A stretch of 34,259 nucleotides of DNA, from positions 1-34,259 of the forward strand of contig CAYYBG010000022.1 of the NCBI GenBank assembly GCA_964470195.1, written 5' to 3'. This DNA comes from RFPI01 sp964470195. Lineage in GTDB: Bacteria; Pseudomonadota; Gammaproteobacteria; Burkholderiales; Methylophilaceae. Below, one piece after another: positions 13,802 to 20,862 of the stretch. The translations under genes were made by a program, and so were the position numbers. The notes beneath the pieces were generated by a model. That model ran no database searches and was not told the DNA's origin. It saw only the letters and a list, made by a program, of their open reading frames with translations. Position 1 is the first letter of the stretch, and each line of letters starts with the position of its first letter.

Positions 13802-14341
13802 TTACTTGTCTATTTTGCTCACTTTTGAACCTTCAAGACTGATCGTTCCCATCAGACCTTTCTCAGAAAAAATAAAAGCAATCACCGGTTCTTGTAGATT
13901 GTCGATAGTAAATTCTTTTGATGCGCCCGAGGTAGCGATCGCAACACTACCACCAAAACCAGCATCCCAGCCATTACTGTAGCGGAATCGCTCTAGTGCC
14001 TCATTGGTCATGAACAATATCACTTGCGAATGTAGCTGCGCGCCAATTTGGTAGCCAAAAGAGGCCGATATAATATTGTAATAAGCTTCCGTATTGCCTT
14101 GTACAATCAGGGCTCCTTCGCCATATTCGCCGCCTACGATAAATCCAGCTTTAACGATACTGGGAAACACCAACATCGCTTGGGCTTTTTCGGCAAGTTG
14201 TTTGCCGGCAGAAGATGTTTTATAAAAAGTCTCGACGGCTTCTTGTACTTTTGCGTCGATTTCATCTTTGGATGCGGCGTCTGCCGTAGTGATTAAGCCA
14301 AATAACAATGCAGTTGCCAAAATAAGTGATTGAAATTTCAT
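13802..14341 (-). CDS. SYLF-domain (YSC84-like) lipid-binding protein, secreted
   Basis: 179 residues; the ATG at 14341 is preceded by GGGGA, while an ATG at 14356 would put five residues before a good signal peptide (about 1-22, ending ADAA). The SYLF domain follows: LAEKAQAMLVFPSIVKAGFIVGGEYGEGAL, YYNIISASFGYQIGAQLHSQVILF and the GWDAGFGGSVAIA strand. In eukaryotes the domain binds phosphoinositides; in bacteria it is a periplasmic or outer-membrane associated protein of unclear role. Co-transcription with the cupin gene is likely. Confidence 0.9.
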   Translation of the reverse strand: MKFQSLILATALLFGLITTADAASKDEIDAKVQEAVETFYKTSSAGKQLAEKAQAMLVFPSIVKAGFIVGGEYGEGALIVQGNTEAYYNIISASFGYQIGAQLHSQVILFMTNEALERFRYSNGWDAGFGGSVAIATSGASKEFTIDNLQEPVIAFIFSEKGLMGTISLEGSKVSKIDK

Positions 14342-14466
14342 AGGGTTCCCCATCACGGTATGGTTAAAAATTGAATTCTAAACAAAAACATCCTGCGTGT
14401 GTCAGTCATCATATTGTCATCAGCGGATTCTTATGTTCTGCATAATCGGACTGAATTATTTACATT

Positions 14467-14487
14467 AAATCAATGAGTAATTGATTT
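14467..14487. promoter_or_regulatory. Inverted repeat upstream of the OmpA-family gene
   Basis: Perfect 8-bp arms AAATCAAT (14467-14474) and ATTGATTT (14480-14487) around GAGTA. A -10-like TATAAT lies downstream at 14527-14532; no good -35 is visible for it, which is what one expects of an activator-dependent promoter. The dyad ends 39 bp before the -10, a usual place for an activator. Confidence 0.4.
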
Positions 14488-14572
14488 TTTTACAAATTAT
14501 TCACATGAATTGGCGTTGCTCTGTTCTATAATAATGCTTTGACATACAAAATGTGTATTAAAGGTAAAACTT

Positions 14573-15661
14573 ATGCGGTTAAATAAATGGATTGTTAGCA
14601 TCTTGCTCTCTGCTACTGCGGTGACAGGGACAGCTCATGCCGATGACGCAGTTGAAGCGCCATGGTATCTATTACCGGGGGCCAGTCACACTTGGACAGA
14701 TTCCTCTTTGAAAGCAGATGATGGCCTGGGTGGATTAATTAAATTGGGTAAAGAAATCAACCCTAGTTGGGATATTCAACTGGGTGCGACATACTCCAGA
14801 TTTGATGAGAATTCTGCTGAAGTAAGTGGCGGCAATTATAAACAAACGCAACTTGGATTTGATGCTTTGTATATGTTAAGTCGCGAGCGTTTTCGTCCCT
14901 TCCTATTAGTCGGATTGGGCTATGCAAGAAACGACGTTGATTACAACAATCAATGGGGTAGTTCAAAAAATTCCTTGATGGCGAATGTGGGTTTAGGCGC
15001 ACAATACTTCTTTAATGATAGATTAGGTTTGCAAGCCGATATCAGAGAAGTATGGAGCCGTGCAGAAGTTGGACCAGTGAATGATAGAGATAATCAAATC
15101 ATCGGTAATACAGTGGTCAACTTTGGTGTGATTTTTAAATTAGACGCACCAGCCCAACCGTTACCGGTGGTGGCGACGCCAGCGCCTGCTGCACCTGTAG
15201 TTGCTCAAGTCGAACCCGCTCCTGTAGAAGCGCCTGCTGCAACCCCAGAACCTGCGCCAGCCTGCAAACCAAAAATCGAGACCATCGCAATCCAGGCAGA
15301 AACCTTATTTGATTTTGATAAAGCGGTGATCAAGCCAGAAGGTAAAGCGGTATTGGATAATTTTGTGCCGATGTTGAAAGATCATGATGATGTCGAAATG
15401 GTATTGGTGACCGGTTATACCGATAGAATCGGCACAGATAGCTATAACTTAGTGTTGTCCAAAAAACGCGCCAATGTGGTGGCAAATTATCTGGTCGCCA
15501 AGGGAGTGGATGCACAACGTATTAGTGCTACTGGAAAAGGTGAAGCCGATCCAGTAGTAGATTGTCAGGGTGTTCGTGGTCAAAAATTAATTGACTGCTT
15601 GGCGCCAAATCGTCGTGTGATTATCGATGCGACGCACGTTCAACAGTCTGGATGTGAATAA
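14573..15661 (+). CDS. OmpA-family outer-membrane protein
   Basis: 362 residues. Signal peptide to about residue 23 (ending AHA). An N-terminal 8-stranded beta-barrel of the OmpA type occupies about residues 30-190 (alternating aromatic strands, ending in VVNFGVIFKL). An Ala/Pro-rich hinge (about 193-225) follows, then the peptidoglycan-binding OmpA domain: TLFDFDKAVIKPEGKAVL, VTGYTDRIGTDSYNLVLSKKRA, ISATGKGEADPV and NRRVIIDA. Two cysteines in the C-terminal domain (VVDCQG and LIDCLAPNRR) are the usual disulphide pair. It links the outer membrane to the cell wall. The ribosome site is AAAGG. A dyad and a TATAAT box lie upstream. Confidence 0.93.
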   Translation: MRLNKWIVSILLSATAVTGTAHADDAVEAPWYLLPGASHTWTDSSLKADDGLGGLIKLGKEINPSWDIQLGATYSRFDENSAEVSGGNYKQTQLGFDALYMLSRERFRPFLLVGLGYARNDVDYNNQWGSSKNSLMANVGLGAQYFFNDRLGLQADIREVWSRAEVGPVNDRDNQIIGNTVVNFGVIFKLDAPAQPLPVVATPAPAAPVVAQVEPAPVEAPAATPEPAPACKPKIETIAIQAETLFDFDKAVIKPEGKAVLDNFVPMLKDHDDVEMVLVTGYTDRIGTDSYNLVLSKKRANVVANYLVAKGVDAQRISATGKGEADPVVDCQGVRGQKLIDCLAPNRRVIIDATHVQQSGCE

Positions 15662-15692
15662 ACATAAAGACAATTGCTATCAGCTTGGATGA

Positions 15693-16310
15693 TTAATCAG
15701 GTCGCTTAGGCGACCTGTTTTTTTCATGTTGTGCAGCTTGCAAAATTTCCTTGGCCGAATCTAAATTGATGATTGCAATGCCAATACCCACCATTAAATC
15801 CGGCCAAAACGAAACCCAAATTAAAGATACCAGTGCTGCGCAAATAATCGCCATATTTGCAATGGCGTCATTGCGAGATGATAAAAAAGCCGCCCGACTA
15901 AGACTGCCGTCATCGTCTTTAAATTTAGCGAGTATAAATGCACAAATCAAATTGACTGCTAGCGCCCCTAACGCGGTGAAGGACAAGGTGCTAGAGGCTG
16001 GAATGATAGGATTGTATAGCTTCTCCCAAGCAGTAAAAAATGCCGCTGAGATAGGTAACAATAACATCATAGCAAGCAGAATAGAGACATAATATTTGCT
16101 CCGTGTAGCTAAAAATAAAGACATTAATACAATGCTGTTTACCGCAGCATCCTCAAGAAAATCAATACTGTCTGCAAACAATGACACCGAATCGATGACG
16201 CGCGCCATGTGAAATTCAACAAAAAAATAGAATAGATTGGCAAGTGCGACAAACAATACCGCATGCTTTAGATTCCATTGTTTTACTGAAAGCTTGAATG
16301 GATTTTTCAT
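15693..16310 (-). CDS. CDF-like cation transporter
   Basis: 205 residues with about six membrane segments. The metal-site segments of the cation diffusion facilitator family can be recognised: SLFADSIDFLEDAAVN in the second helix (Asp-x3-Asp spacing as in YiiP) and LSSRNDAIANMAII in the fifth, where the usual His is replaced by Asn. There is no cytoplasmic C-terminal CDF domain, so this is a short member. Zinc, iron or cobalt efflux is likely, but the changed residue makes metal and activity uncertain. The gene converges on ompA, whose terminator lies inside its last codons. Confidence 0.78.
   Translation of the reverse strand: MKNPFKLSVKQWNLKHAVLFVALANLFYFFVEFHMARVIDSVSLFADSIDFLEDAAVNSIVLMSLFLATRSKYYVSILLAMMLLLPISAAFFTAWEKLYNPIIPASSTLSFTALGALAVNLICAFILAKFKDDDGSLSRAAFLSSRNDAIANMAIICAALVSLIWVSFWPDLMVGIGIAIINLDSAKEILQAAQHEKNRSPKRPD
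15698..15724 (+). terminator. Rho-independent terminator of the OmpA-family gene
   Basis: Stem CAGGTCGC (15698-15705) / GCGACCTG (15710-15717), loop TTAG, then seven T. It overlaps the last codons of the convergent transporter gene. Confidence 0.92.
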
Positions 16311-16434
16311 GGTGGATTTTAGTTAGTGCCCCTGCTTTTTTATAAGTGAATATTGCAATAATATGTAAATAATGTAGACTTAAGTATACAAAAATACAAA
16401 AAATAATATTTATTTCAATAATAAGGGTGTTTCG

Positions 16435-16788
16435 ATGTTTCTCAATACCACTTTTTTGCAGTTAAACAATATCATTGATTGGGCGGTGGATGCTTCTGGT
16501 TTTGGCGAGCTAGATTTAGAAAGTAGGTCGGTAATCTTGTATATCGCAAATAGCGAGAAGAATCTCAAAGAGGTATGTGCAAGCGATATTATCAACAATC
16601 GAGACATCCCAGGCTCTCCAGTAACTTTGTTTAAGCGTATTCATCATTTAAGAAAAAAGGGATGGATTAATAGTGAGCAATCCATTCAACATCACCGCAA
16701 ATTAAAACTCAGTCTGAGTAATGTCGCGATTGAAAATCTGAACATGGTCTCTAATCTGATTGAACTGAAGATAGGTATCAAGCTATGA
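16435..16788 (+). CDS. Small winged-helix (MarR-like) regulator, paralogue A
   Basis: 117 residues with AAGGGTG before the ATG. Residues of about 28-110 hold the winged helix: LESRSVILYIANSEKN, CASDIINNRDIPGSPVTLFKRIHHLRKKGWI as recognition part, and the wing HHRKLKLSLSNVAIENLN. The segment GSPVTLFKRIHHLRKKGWI aligns with ASPATVHRRLKTLRKKNLI of the minus-strand protein at 18172, so the two are paralogues. There is no sensory domain. It lies 62 bp upstream of the K+ channel gene and is probably co-transcribed with it. Confidence 0.68.
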   Translation: MFLNTTFLQLNNIIDWAVDASGFGELDLESRSVILYIANSEKNLKEVCASDIINNRDIPGSPVTLFKRIHHLRKKGWINSEQSIQHHRKLKLSLSNVAIENLNMVSNLIELKIGIKL

Positions 16789-16850
16789 CACAGTAGTTGT
16801 TATTGTGATAACCTCAATTGATTGTCACTATTTCAACGAAAAAAGTCATC

Positions 16851-17297
16851 ATGTTTGAGTATTTGATTGTTGCAGTCGCCAATCTTGTGCTGGTATTAAT
16901 CAATATCTTGCTACACTACGAAACCTTGTTTTTGCTGGCCAGAAAACTAAATCTGCTGCAGATTACCCATCGCTATCGGGTGTTATATGGTGTAGTGGTG
17001 ATATTTTTTATCCATACTATAGAAATTATTGTATTCGCCCTAGGCTATTTTGCCTTGCTCTACATTCCAAGCATGGGGGAAATGTCTGGCCATCCTAACG
17101 GGGTACATTCATTGTTGGATTGTATCTATTTCTCGTTTGCCACCTATACCACTGTTGGATACGGCGACATATTCGTTCATGGATATGTTCGATATTTGAC
17201 CGGAGTCGAGGCATTATTAGGATTAATACTGATTACTTGGTCAGCTTCATTTCTTTATATCGAAATGCAAAAGAATTGGATCACAAAGGAAAAGTGA
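16851..17297 (+). CDS. Two-helix potassium channel subunit (Ion_trans_2)
   Basis: 148 residues from the ATG at 16851; a TTG at 16818 would add 11. The selectivity filter TTVGYGD is intact, preceded by the pore helix SLLDCIYFSFATY. Flanking hydrophobic segments: one at the N terminus (YLIVAVANLVLVLINILL), one about 50-75, and the inner helix after the filter (GVEALLGLILITWSASFLYIEM). The layout is a small K+ channel with one or two extra N-terminal helices and no RCK or cyclic-nucleotide domain. It would conduct potassium through the inner membrane. The stop is one base from the convergent DUF2934 gene. Confidence 0.9.
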   Translation: MFEYLIVAVANLVLVLINILLHYETLFLLARKLNLLQITHRYRVLYGVVVIFFIHTIEIIVFALGYFALLYIPSMGEMSGHPNGVHSLLDCIYFSFATYTTVGYGDIFVHGYVRYLTGVEALLGLILITWSASFLYIEMQKNWITKEK

Positions 17298-17298
17298 C

Positions 17299-17550
17299 TT
17301 ACTCTTTAGTGCTCTTTTTTTGGATGAATTTTTGCGATATTTCAGACTCAGCATCCAGCCAGTCTTGCATATCGTCGCCAGGCGCAAAGCCACGACTCTC
17401 GGCTCGATAATAGGCATTGGTTGCTATCATAGCCAGAAATTCTGTGGCATTGACAGACTTTCTGGCAGGTTTGCGCGCGCTAGAAGATTTGGGGGTGGAT
17501 TTTTTGGTTGCTGTAGTCTTTGGGATGGTCTTGCTTTTTGTCTCTGTCAT
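17299..17550 (-). CDS. DUF2934 protein with basic N-terminal tail
   Basis: 83 residues. Of the ATGs at 17553 and 17550, the second has better spacing to GAGG. Residues 1-35 are a Lys/Ser/Thr-rich, histone-H1-like tail (KKSTPKSSSARKPARKS) that probably binds nucleic acid. Residues 36-75 are the DUF2934 motif: AMIATNAYYRAESRGFAPG followed by DMQDWLDAESEI. DUF2934 is short and of unknown function, common in stress-related gene sets. It ends an operon with the MASE1-like protein (11 bp upstream) and the winged-helix gene. Confidence 0.87.
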   Translation of the reverse strand: MTETKSKTIPKTTATKKSTPKSSSARKPARKSVNATEFLAMIATNAYYRAESRGFAPGDDMQDWLDAESEISQKFIQKKSTKE

Positions 17551-17561
17551 CATAAACCTCA

Positions 17562-18152
17562 CTATTTGCTGTTATTTTGAAAATAAAAACGCAATGATCT
17601 AATCATAATGGCTGCCAAGTACAGCATCAATAAAGTCCCAATAAAATCACCTACCAGCATGGGAATAAATGTCATGAATAATGAGTAGTCAATGCCTGAA
17701 ACATGATAGAAAGTGTGATTCAAGCCGGTATTCACAACGCTGCCGGCAAAAGCAAATATAAACAGGTGATGAGGGCTCAATCCATCAAATGACTCTGGGA
17801 GATGGAAGGACTTTTGGCAAAATTTCATGGAGATAAATGGGGCAATGCCAGAAATCAATGCCAGTATCAGTGGAGTAAAATGCTGGTTGCTAGAAAAGTC
17901 TCCGGTGATATATGCCCCAAGGACAAGACCAAATACCCCAGCCCATTCAAATATCATTACCGCTAGCATTCTGATAAATGCTGGCAGAAAAATCCAGCAT
18001 ACTAGAGGGCTCACTGAAATTTCGGAAAATAAATATTGATTCAGTTGAAAAAGTAAACCCCACGCTAACGATACCGACAGGGCTTGCAATACAAAAATGC
18101 TGATAGCATTAAAGAGTCTAGGCCCTAAAGGAACAAATGAATCATCATTCAT
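17562..18152 (-). CDS. Integral membrane protein, MASE1-like
   Basis: 196 residues, six or seven hydrophobic segments. The stretch VCWIFLPAFIRMLAVMIFEW, followed by AGVFGLVLGAY, resembles the W-x-P-A-G core of MASE1 sensory membrane domains, and the end GDFIGTLLMLYLAAI fits too. In the usual MASE1 proteins this domain is joined to a kinase or a GGDEF domain; here it stands alone, with conserved His/Tyr residues (LNHTFYHVSG) in one loop. Function unknown. The gene is between the winged-helix regulator (19 bp upstream) and DUF2934. Confidence 0.6.
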   Translation of the reverse strand: MNDDSFVPLGPRLFNAISIFVLQALSVSLAWGLLFQLNQYLFSEISVSPLVCWIFLPAFIRMLAVMIFEWAGVFGLVLGAYITGDFSSNQHFTPLILALISGIAPFISMKFCQKSFHLPESFDGLSPHHLFIFAFAGSVVNTGLNHTFYHVSGIDYSLFMTFIPMLVGDFIGTLLMLYLAAIMIRSLRFYFQNNSK

Positions 18153-18171
18153 AGTCAGAAAAATTAAAGAT

Positions 18172-18531
18172 TTAAGTGGTCTTTTGCGCTGCTGTCAGAA
18201 AGTGGCCCATTTTGCCAAAATACTCGATAGCTAAATCGGTCATTTCTACGTATTTGATTCGATTGTCTTCTGCATCAACATCTAATCTGATTAGATTCTT
18301 TTTACGAAGAGTTTTTAATCTTCTGTGTACTGTTGCAGGAGAAGCATCAGGAACCAAGCTCATTGCTTCAAGCACATTAATCTTGTTGCCTTGATAAAGA
18401 CTAACAGCAATCAAATTCAAAAGCTTTTCTTCAGTGGTATCTAGGTGAGGGATGCCAGGCATATCATGTACTGCGCTGGCAAGACTTAAAAAACGTAGGT
18501 AAGTTCTTGAATGCTTGGATGTTATTTTCAT
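18172..18531 (-). CDS. Small winged-helix (MarR-like) regulator, paralogue B
   Basis: 119 residues from the ATG at 18531 (GGAA 8 bases upstream). Winged-helix core: TTEEKLLNLIAVSLYQGNKI, VPDASPATVHRRLKTLRKKNLI as recognition helix and next helix, and the wing LDVDAEDNRIKYVEMTDLA. Closest paralogue in the window is the protein at 16435. No ligand-binding domain. It probably regulates its own operon (MASE1-like and DUF2934 genes downstream) and perhaps the convergent channel operon; this is an inference. Confidence 0.7.
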   Translation of the reverse strand: MKITSKHSRTYLRFLSLASAVHDMPGIPHLDTTEEKLLNLIAVSLYQGNKINVLEAMSLVPDASPATVHRRLKTLRKKNLIRLDVDAEDNRIKYVEMTDLAIEYFGKMGHFLTAAQKTT

Positions 18532-18579
18532 AGTCGTTGTTCCAATCAAAGAGTTAGTGGTTGACTGTTAGAGACAAAA

Positions 18580-18798
18580 TTAGCGTTTGTTTCTAGCAGA
18601 AAGTTTTATTATTTTGTCTAAGCGCCATTGTTTGATACGACAACGACGCAATATTATTGTAATCCAAAAAGCAGTCCACGCAAGTACTAACCATGGAAAT
18701 ATTCCTGCATAAATGCTAATAATTAACAGGTGTGGAAAAGCTTGCGTTAACGCTAAGGGTAGCAAAGCAAGAATTATTAAAAAAAACACAATTACCAT
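18580..18798 (-). CDS. Small two-helix membrane protein
   Basis: 72 residues from the ATG at 18798. Two hydrophobic helices (VIVFFLIILALLPLALTQAF and LLIISIYAGIFPWLVLAW), then a strongly basic C-terminal tail (RRCRIKQWRLDKIIKLSARNKR). A TTG at 18831 would add 11 residues but lies in the T tract of the tRNA-Arg terminator. Not recognised; it may be the first gene of the winged-helix/MASE1-like operon, 48 bp upstream. Confidence 0.5.
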   Translation of the reverse strand: MVIVFFLIILALLPLALTQAFPHLLIISIYAGIFPWLVLAWTAFWITIILRRCRIKQWRLDKIIKLSARNKR

Positions 18799-18829
18799 AA
18801 GGTTTCTTTTGAAAGCCAATAAATAAAAC

Positions 18830-18857
18830 AAAAAAGGCTCACAAATGTGAGCCTTTT
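18830..18857 (-). terminator. Terminator of tRNA-Arg
   Basis: GGCTCAC (18836-18842) pairs with GTGAGCC (18847-18853), extended by A-T pairs, and on the minus strand is followed by six T. It lies 7 bases past the tRNA 3' end. Confidence 0.88.
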
Positions 18858-18864
18858 GTATGAA

Positions 18865-18941
18865 TGGCGCGCCCGAAGAGATTCGAACTCCTGACCCCTT
18901 GGTTCGTAGCCAAGTACTCTATCCAGCTGAGCTACGGGCGC
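18865..18941 (-). tRNA. tRNA-Arg (anticodon ACG)
   Basis: 77 nt with encoded CCA. Acceptor stem GCGCCCG/CGGGCGC, D-arm with AGCTCAGCTGGATAGAG, anticodon loop CTACGAA, T-loop GTTCGAATC. The first anticodon base A is expected to be edited to inosine. A terminator follows. Confidence 0.97.
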
Positions 18942-19021
18942 AAATTAAACAGGTCAACCCTGCTCAATAAAAACGGTGTGAATTATACACGAACCTTGTA
19001 GTTTGTTGCTTAGGGATTTCA

Positions 19022-19454
19022 CTCATCCCATCCGGCAATGATACGGCGGCCTTGCCTTGTCTCTATTTGGCGGAGAGCGAGGGATTGTTCGATTTGCATA
19101 AACGCGCTGTGCAAATCTCATCTTTCGCTATCGCTCAAGACCGTCTTCGACGTCCTGCGCAAGCTCTGCTTGCTGGTCGAACCCACTTTTTTATCATCGA
19201 GGGTTCTCATCCCATCCGCCAATGATACGGCGGCCTTGCCTTGTCTCTATTTGGCGGAGAGCGAGGGATTGTTCGATTTGCATAAACGCGCTGTGCAAAT
19301 CTCATCTTTCGCTATCGCTCAAGACCGTCTTCGACGTCCTGCGCAAGCTCTGCTTGCTGGTCGAACCCACTTTTTTATCATCGAGGGTTCTCATCCCATC
19401 CGCCAATGATACGGCGGCCTTGCCTTGTCTCTATTTGGCGGAGAGCGAGGGATT
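19022..19454. repeat. 184-bp tandem repeat (2.35 copies) built on the tRNA-Ser 3' end
   Basis: Copy 1 is 19022-19205, copy 2 is 19206-19389, and a partial copy 3 runs from 19390 into the tRNA-Ser gene. Copies 1 and 2 differ at one base by eye (G at 19035, C at 19219). Each copy carries the 19-nt 3' end of tRNA-Ser (19068-19086, 19252-19270; in the gene 19436-19454). After GGGATT a 91-bp block is inserted, followed by CGAACCC (19178-19184), so the T-arm sequence looks split. Inside the block, GATTTGCA and TGCAAATC form an 8-bp inverted repeat. A T-arm-like ATCGAGGGTTC also occurs in the opposite orientation (19196-19206). Confidence 0.93.
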
Positions 19455-19529
19455 CGAACCCTCGATACAGGTTTAAGCCCGTATGCTTCCTTAGCAGGGA
19501 AGTGCCTTCGACCACTCGGCCAGCTCTCC
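19436..19529 (-). tRNA. tRNA-Ser (anticodon GCU)
   Basis: 94 nt with encoded CCA. Acceptor stem GGAGAGC/GCTCTCC, anticodon loop CTGCTAA, long variable arm (GCATACGGGCTTAAACCTGTAT) typical of serine tRNAs, T-loop GGTTCGAATCC. It decodes AGC/AGU. Its downstream side is the 184-bp tandem repeat. Confidence 0.97.
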
Positions 19530-19608
19530 TACGCCATATTGCGAGGGCGTAACGATACTTGAATACGCCCTAAAAATCAACGAAAGAATAGTTTATATGT
19601 AGACAATA

Positions 19609-20847
19609 CTATGCTTGATCTAAGCCGAAAGCTTTGTGTAATACTCGAACTGCAAGCTCCATATATTTTTCATCAATCACTACGGCAATTTTGATTTCAC
19701 TGGTAGAAATCATCTGTAAATTAATACCTTCTTCAGCCAAAGTGCGGAACATTTGGCTTGCAATACCAACATGGGAGCGCATACCAACACCCACGACAGA
19801 GACTTTTGCTATTTTGTCGTCACCTACAATCTCACGCGCACCGATATGTTTTTGCACATCTTTAAGAATCGCTAATGCTTTGTTCATCTCATTTTTATGA
19901 ACTGTGAAAGTAAAGTCTGTGCTTCCATCCGCTGCCATATTTTGAATAATCATATCTACATCGATATTGGCATCGGCAATTGGACCAAGAATTTGATAGG
20001 CGATCCCAGGTTTATCGGGTACTCCTAACACGGCAATTTTTGCTTCATCGCGATTGAAAGCGATACCGGAAATAATGGGTTGTTCCATATCTTGACCATC
20101 CTTGTCTGAATCTTCTTCAAATGTAATCAGCGTACCTTCGCCATCTTCTTCAAAGCTGGAGAGTACCCGCAACTTGACTTTATATTTACCAGCGAACTCG
20201 ACAGAGCGAATTTGTAGGACTTTAGAGCCTTGGCTAGCAAGCTCGAGCATTTCTTCGAAAGTAATAGATTTAAGCCGGCGTGCCTCAGGTACAACTCTTG
20301 GGTCGGTGGTATATACCCCATCTACATCGGTATAAATTTGGCATTCATCTGCTTTCAGTGCAGCAGCCAGTGCTACCCCCGTGGTGTCTGAACCACCACG
20401 ACCCAGCGTGGTGATATTGCCTTGCTCGTCCACCCCTTGAAACCCTGCGACGACAACCACATGGCCGGCATTTAGGTCACGACGAATATTTTGTTCATCT
20501 ATACTTAGGATACGTGCCTTGCTATAAGCACTGTCAGTGACGATACGCACTTGCGAGCCAGTAAAGCTCTTGGCTTTGATGCCAAGTTCCATCAGCGCCA
20601 TAGCAGTTAATCCGATGGTGACCTGCTCGCCAGTGGAAACCATCACGTCTAATTCTCGCGGATCTGGATCTTGCATCACTTCTTTAGCAAGATTAATCAG
20701 ACGATTAGTTTCACCTGACATTGCCGACACCACCACCACCACTTGATGTCCTAATGCTTTATAACGCGCTACCCTGCGAGCCAGATTTTTAATTCGATCT
20801 GGGCTACCTACAGAGGTACCGCCATATTTTTGTACGATAAGAGCCAT
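19609..20847 (-). CDS. lysC: Aspartate kinase
   Basis: 412 residues. Phosphorylates aspartate, the first step toward lysine, threonine, methionine and diaminopimelate. N-terminal kinase domain with VQKYGGTSVGS (5-15), SAMSGETNRL, STGEQVTIGL, TLGRGGSDTTGVALAAAL and YTDVDGVYTTDPR. Two C-terminal ACT domains follow from about residue 265 (VLGVPDKPGIAYQILGPIA and VSVVGVGMRSHVGIASQMF), the site of feedback control by lysine and/or threonine. Length is normal for the alpha subunit of class-II type enzymes. The gene is 15 bp downstream of alaS and probably co-transcribed. Confidence 0.97.
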   Translation of the reverse strand: MALIVQKYGGTSVGSPDRIKNLARRVARYKALGHQVVVVVSAMSGETNRLINLAKEVMQDPDPRELDVMVSTGEQVTIGLTAMALMELGIKAKSFTGSQVRIVTDSAYSKARILSIDEQNIRRDLNAGHVVVVAGFQGVDEQGNITTLGRGGSDTTGVALAAALKADECQIYTDVDGVYTTDPRVVPEARRLKSITFEEMLELASQGSKVLQIRSVEFAGKYKVKLRVLSSFEEDGEGTLITFEEDSDKDGQDMEQPIISGIAFNRDEAKIAVLGVPDKPGIAYQILGPIADANIDVDMIIQNMAADGSTDFTFTVHKNEMNKALAILKDVQKHIGAREIVGDDKIAKVSVVGVGMRSHVGIASQMFRTLAEEGINLQMISTSEIKIAVVIDEKYMELAVRVLHKAFGLDQA

Positions 20848-20862
20848 ATATTCTTTTCGATA

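Noticed and set aside
19038..19476. Two open frames of 123 and 84 codons on the plus strand, repeated and similar to each other
   Set aside because: They lie wholly in the 184-bp repeat and the antisense of tRNA-Ser, have no ribosome site, and their endings (such as AESEGFEPSIQV) are the well-known false translation of tRNA-Ser antisense DNA.
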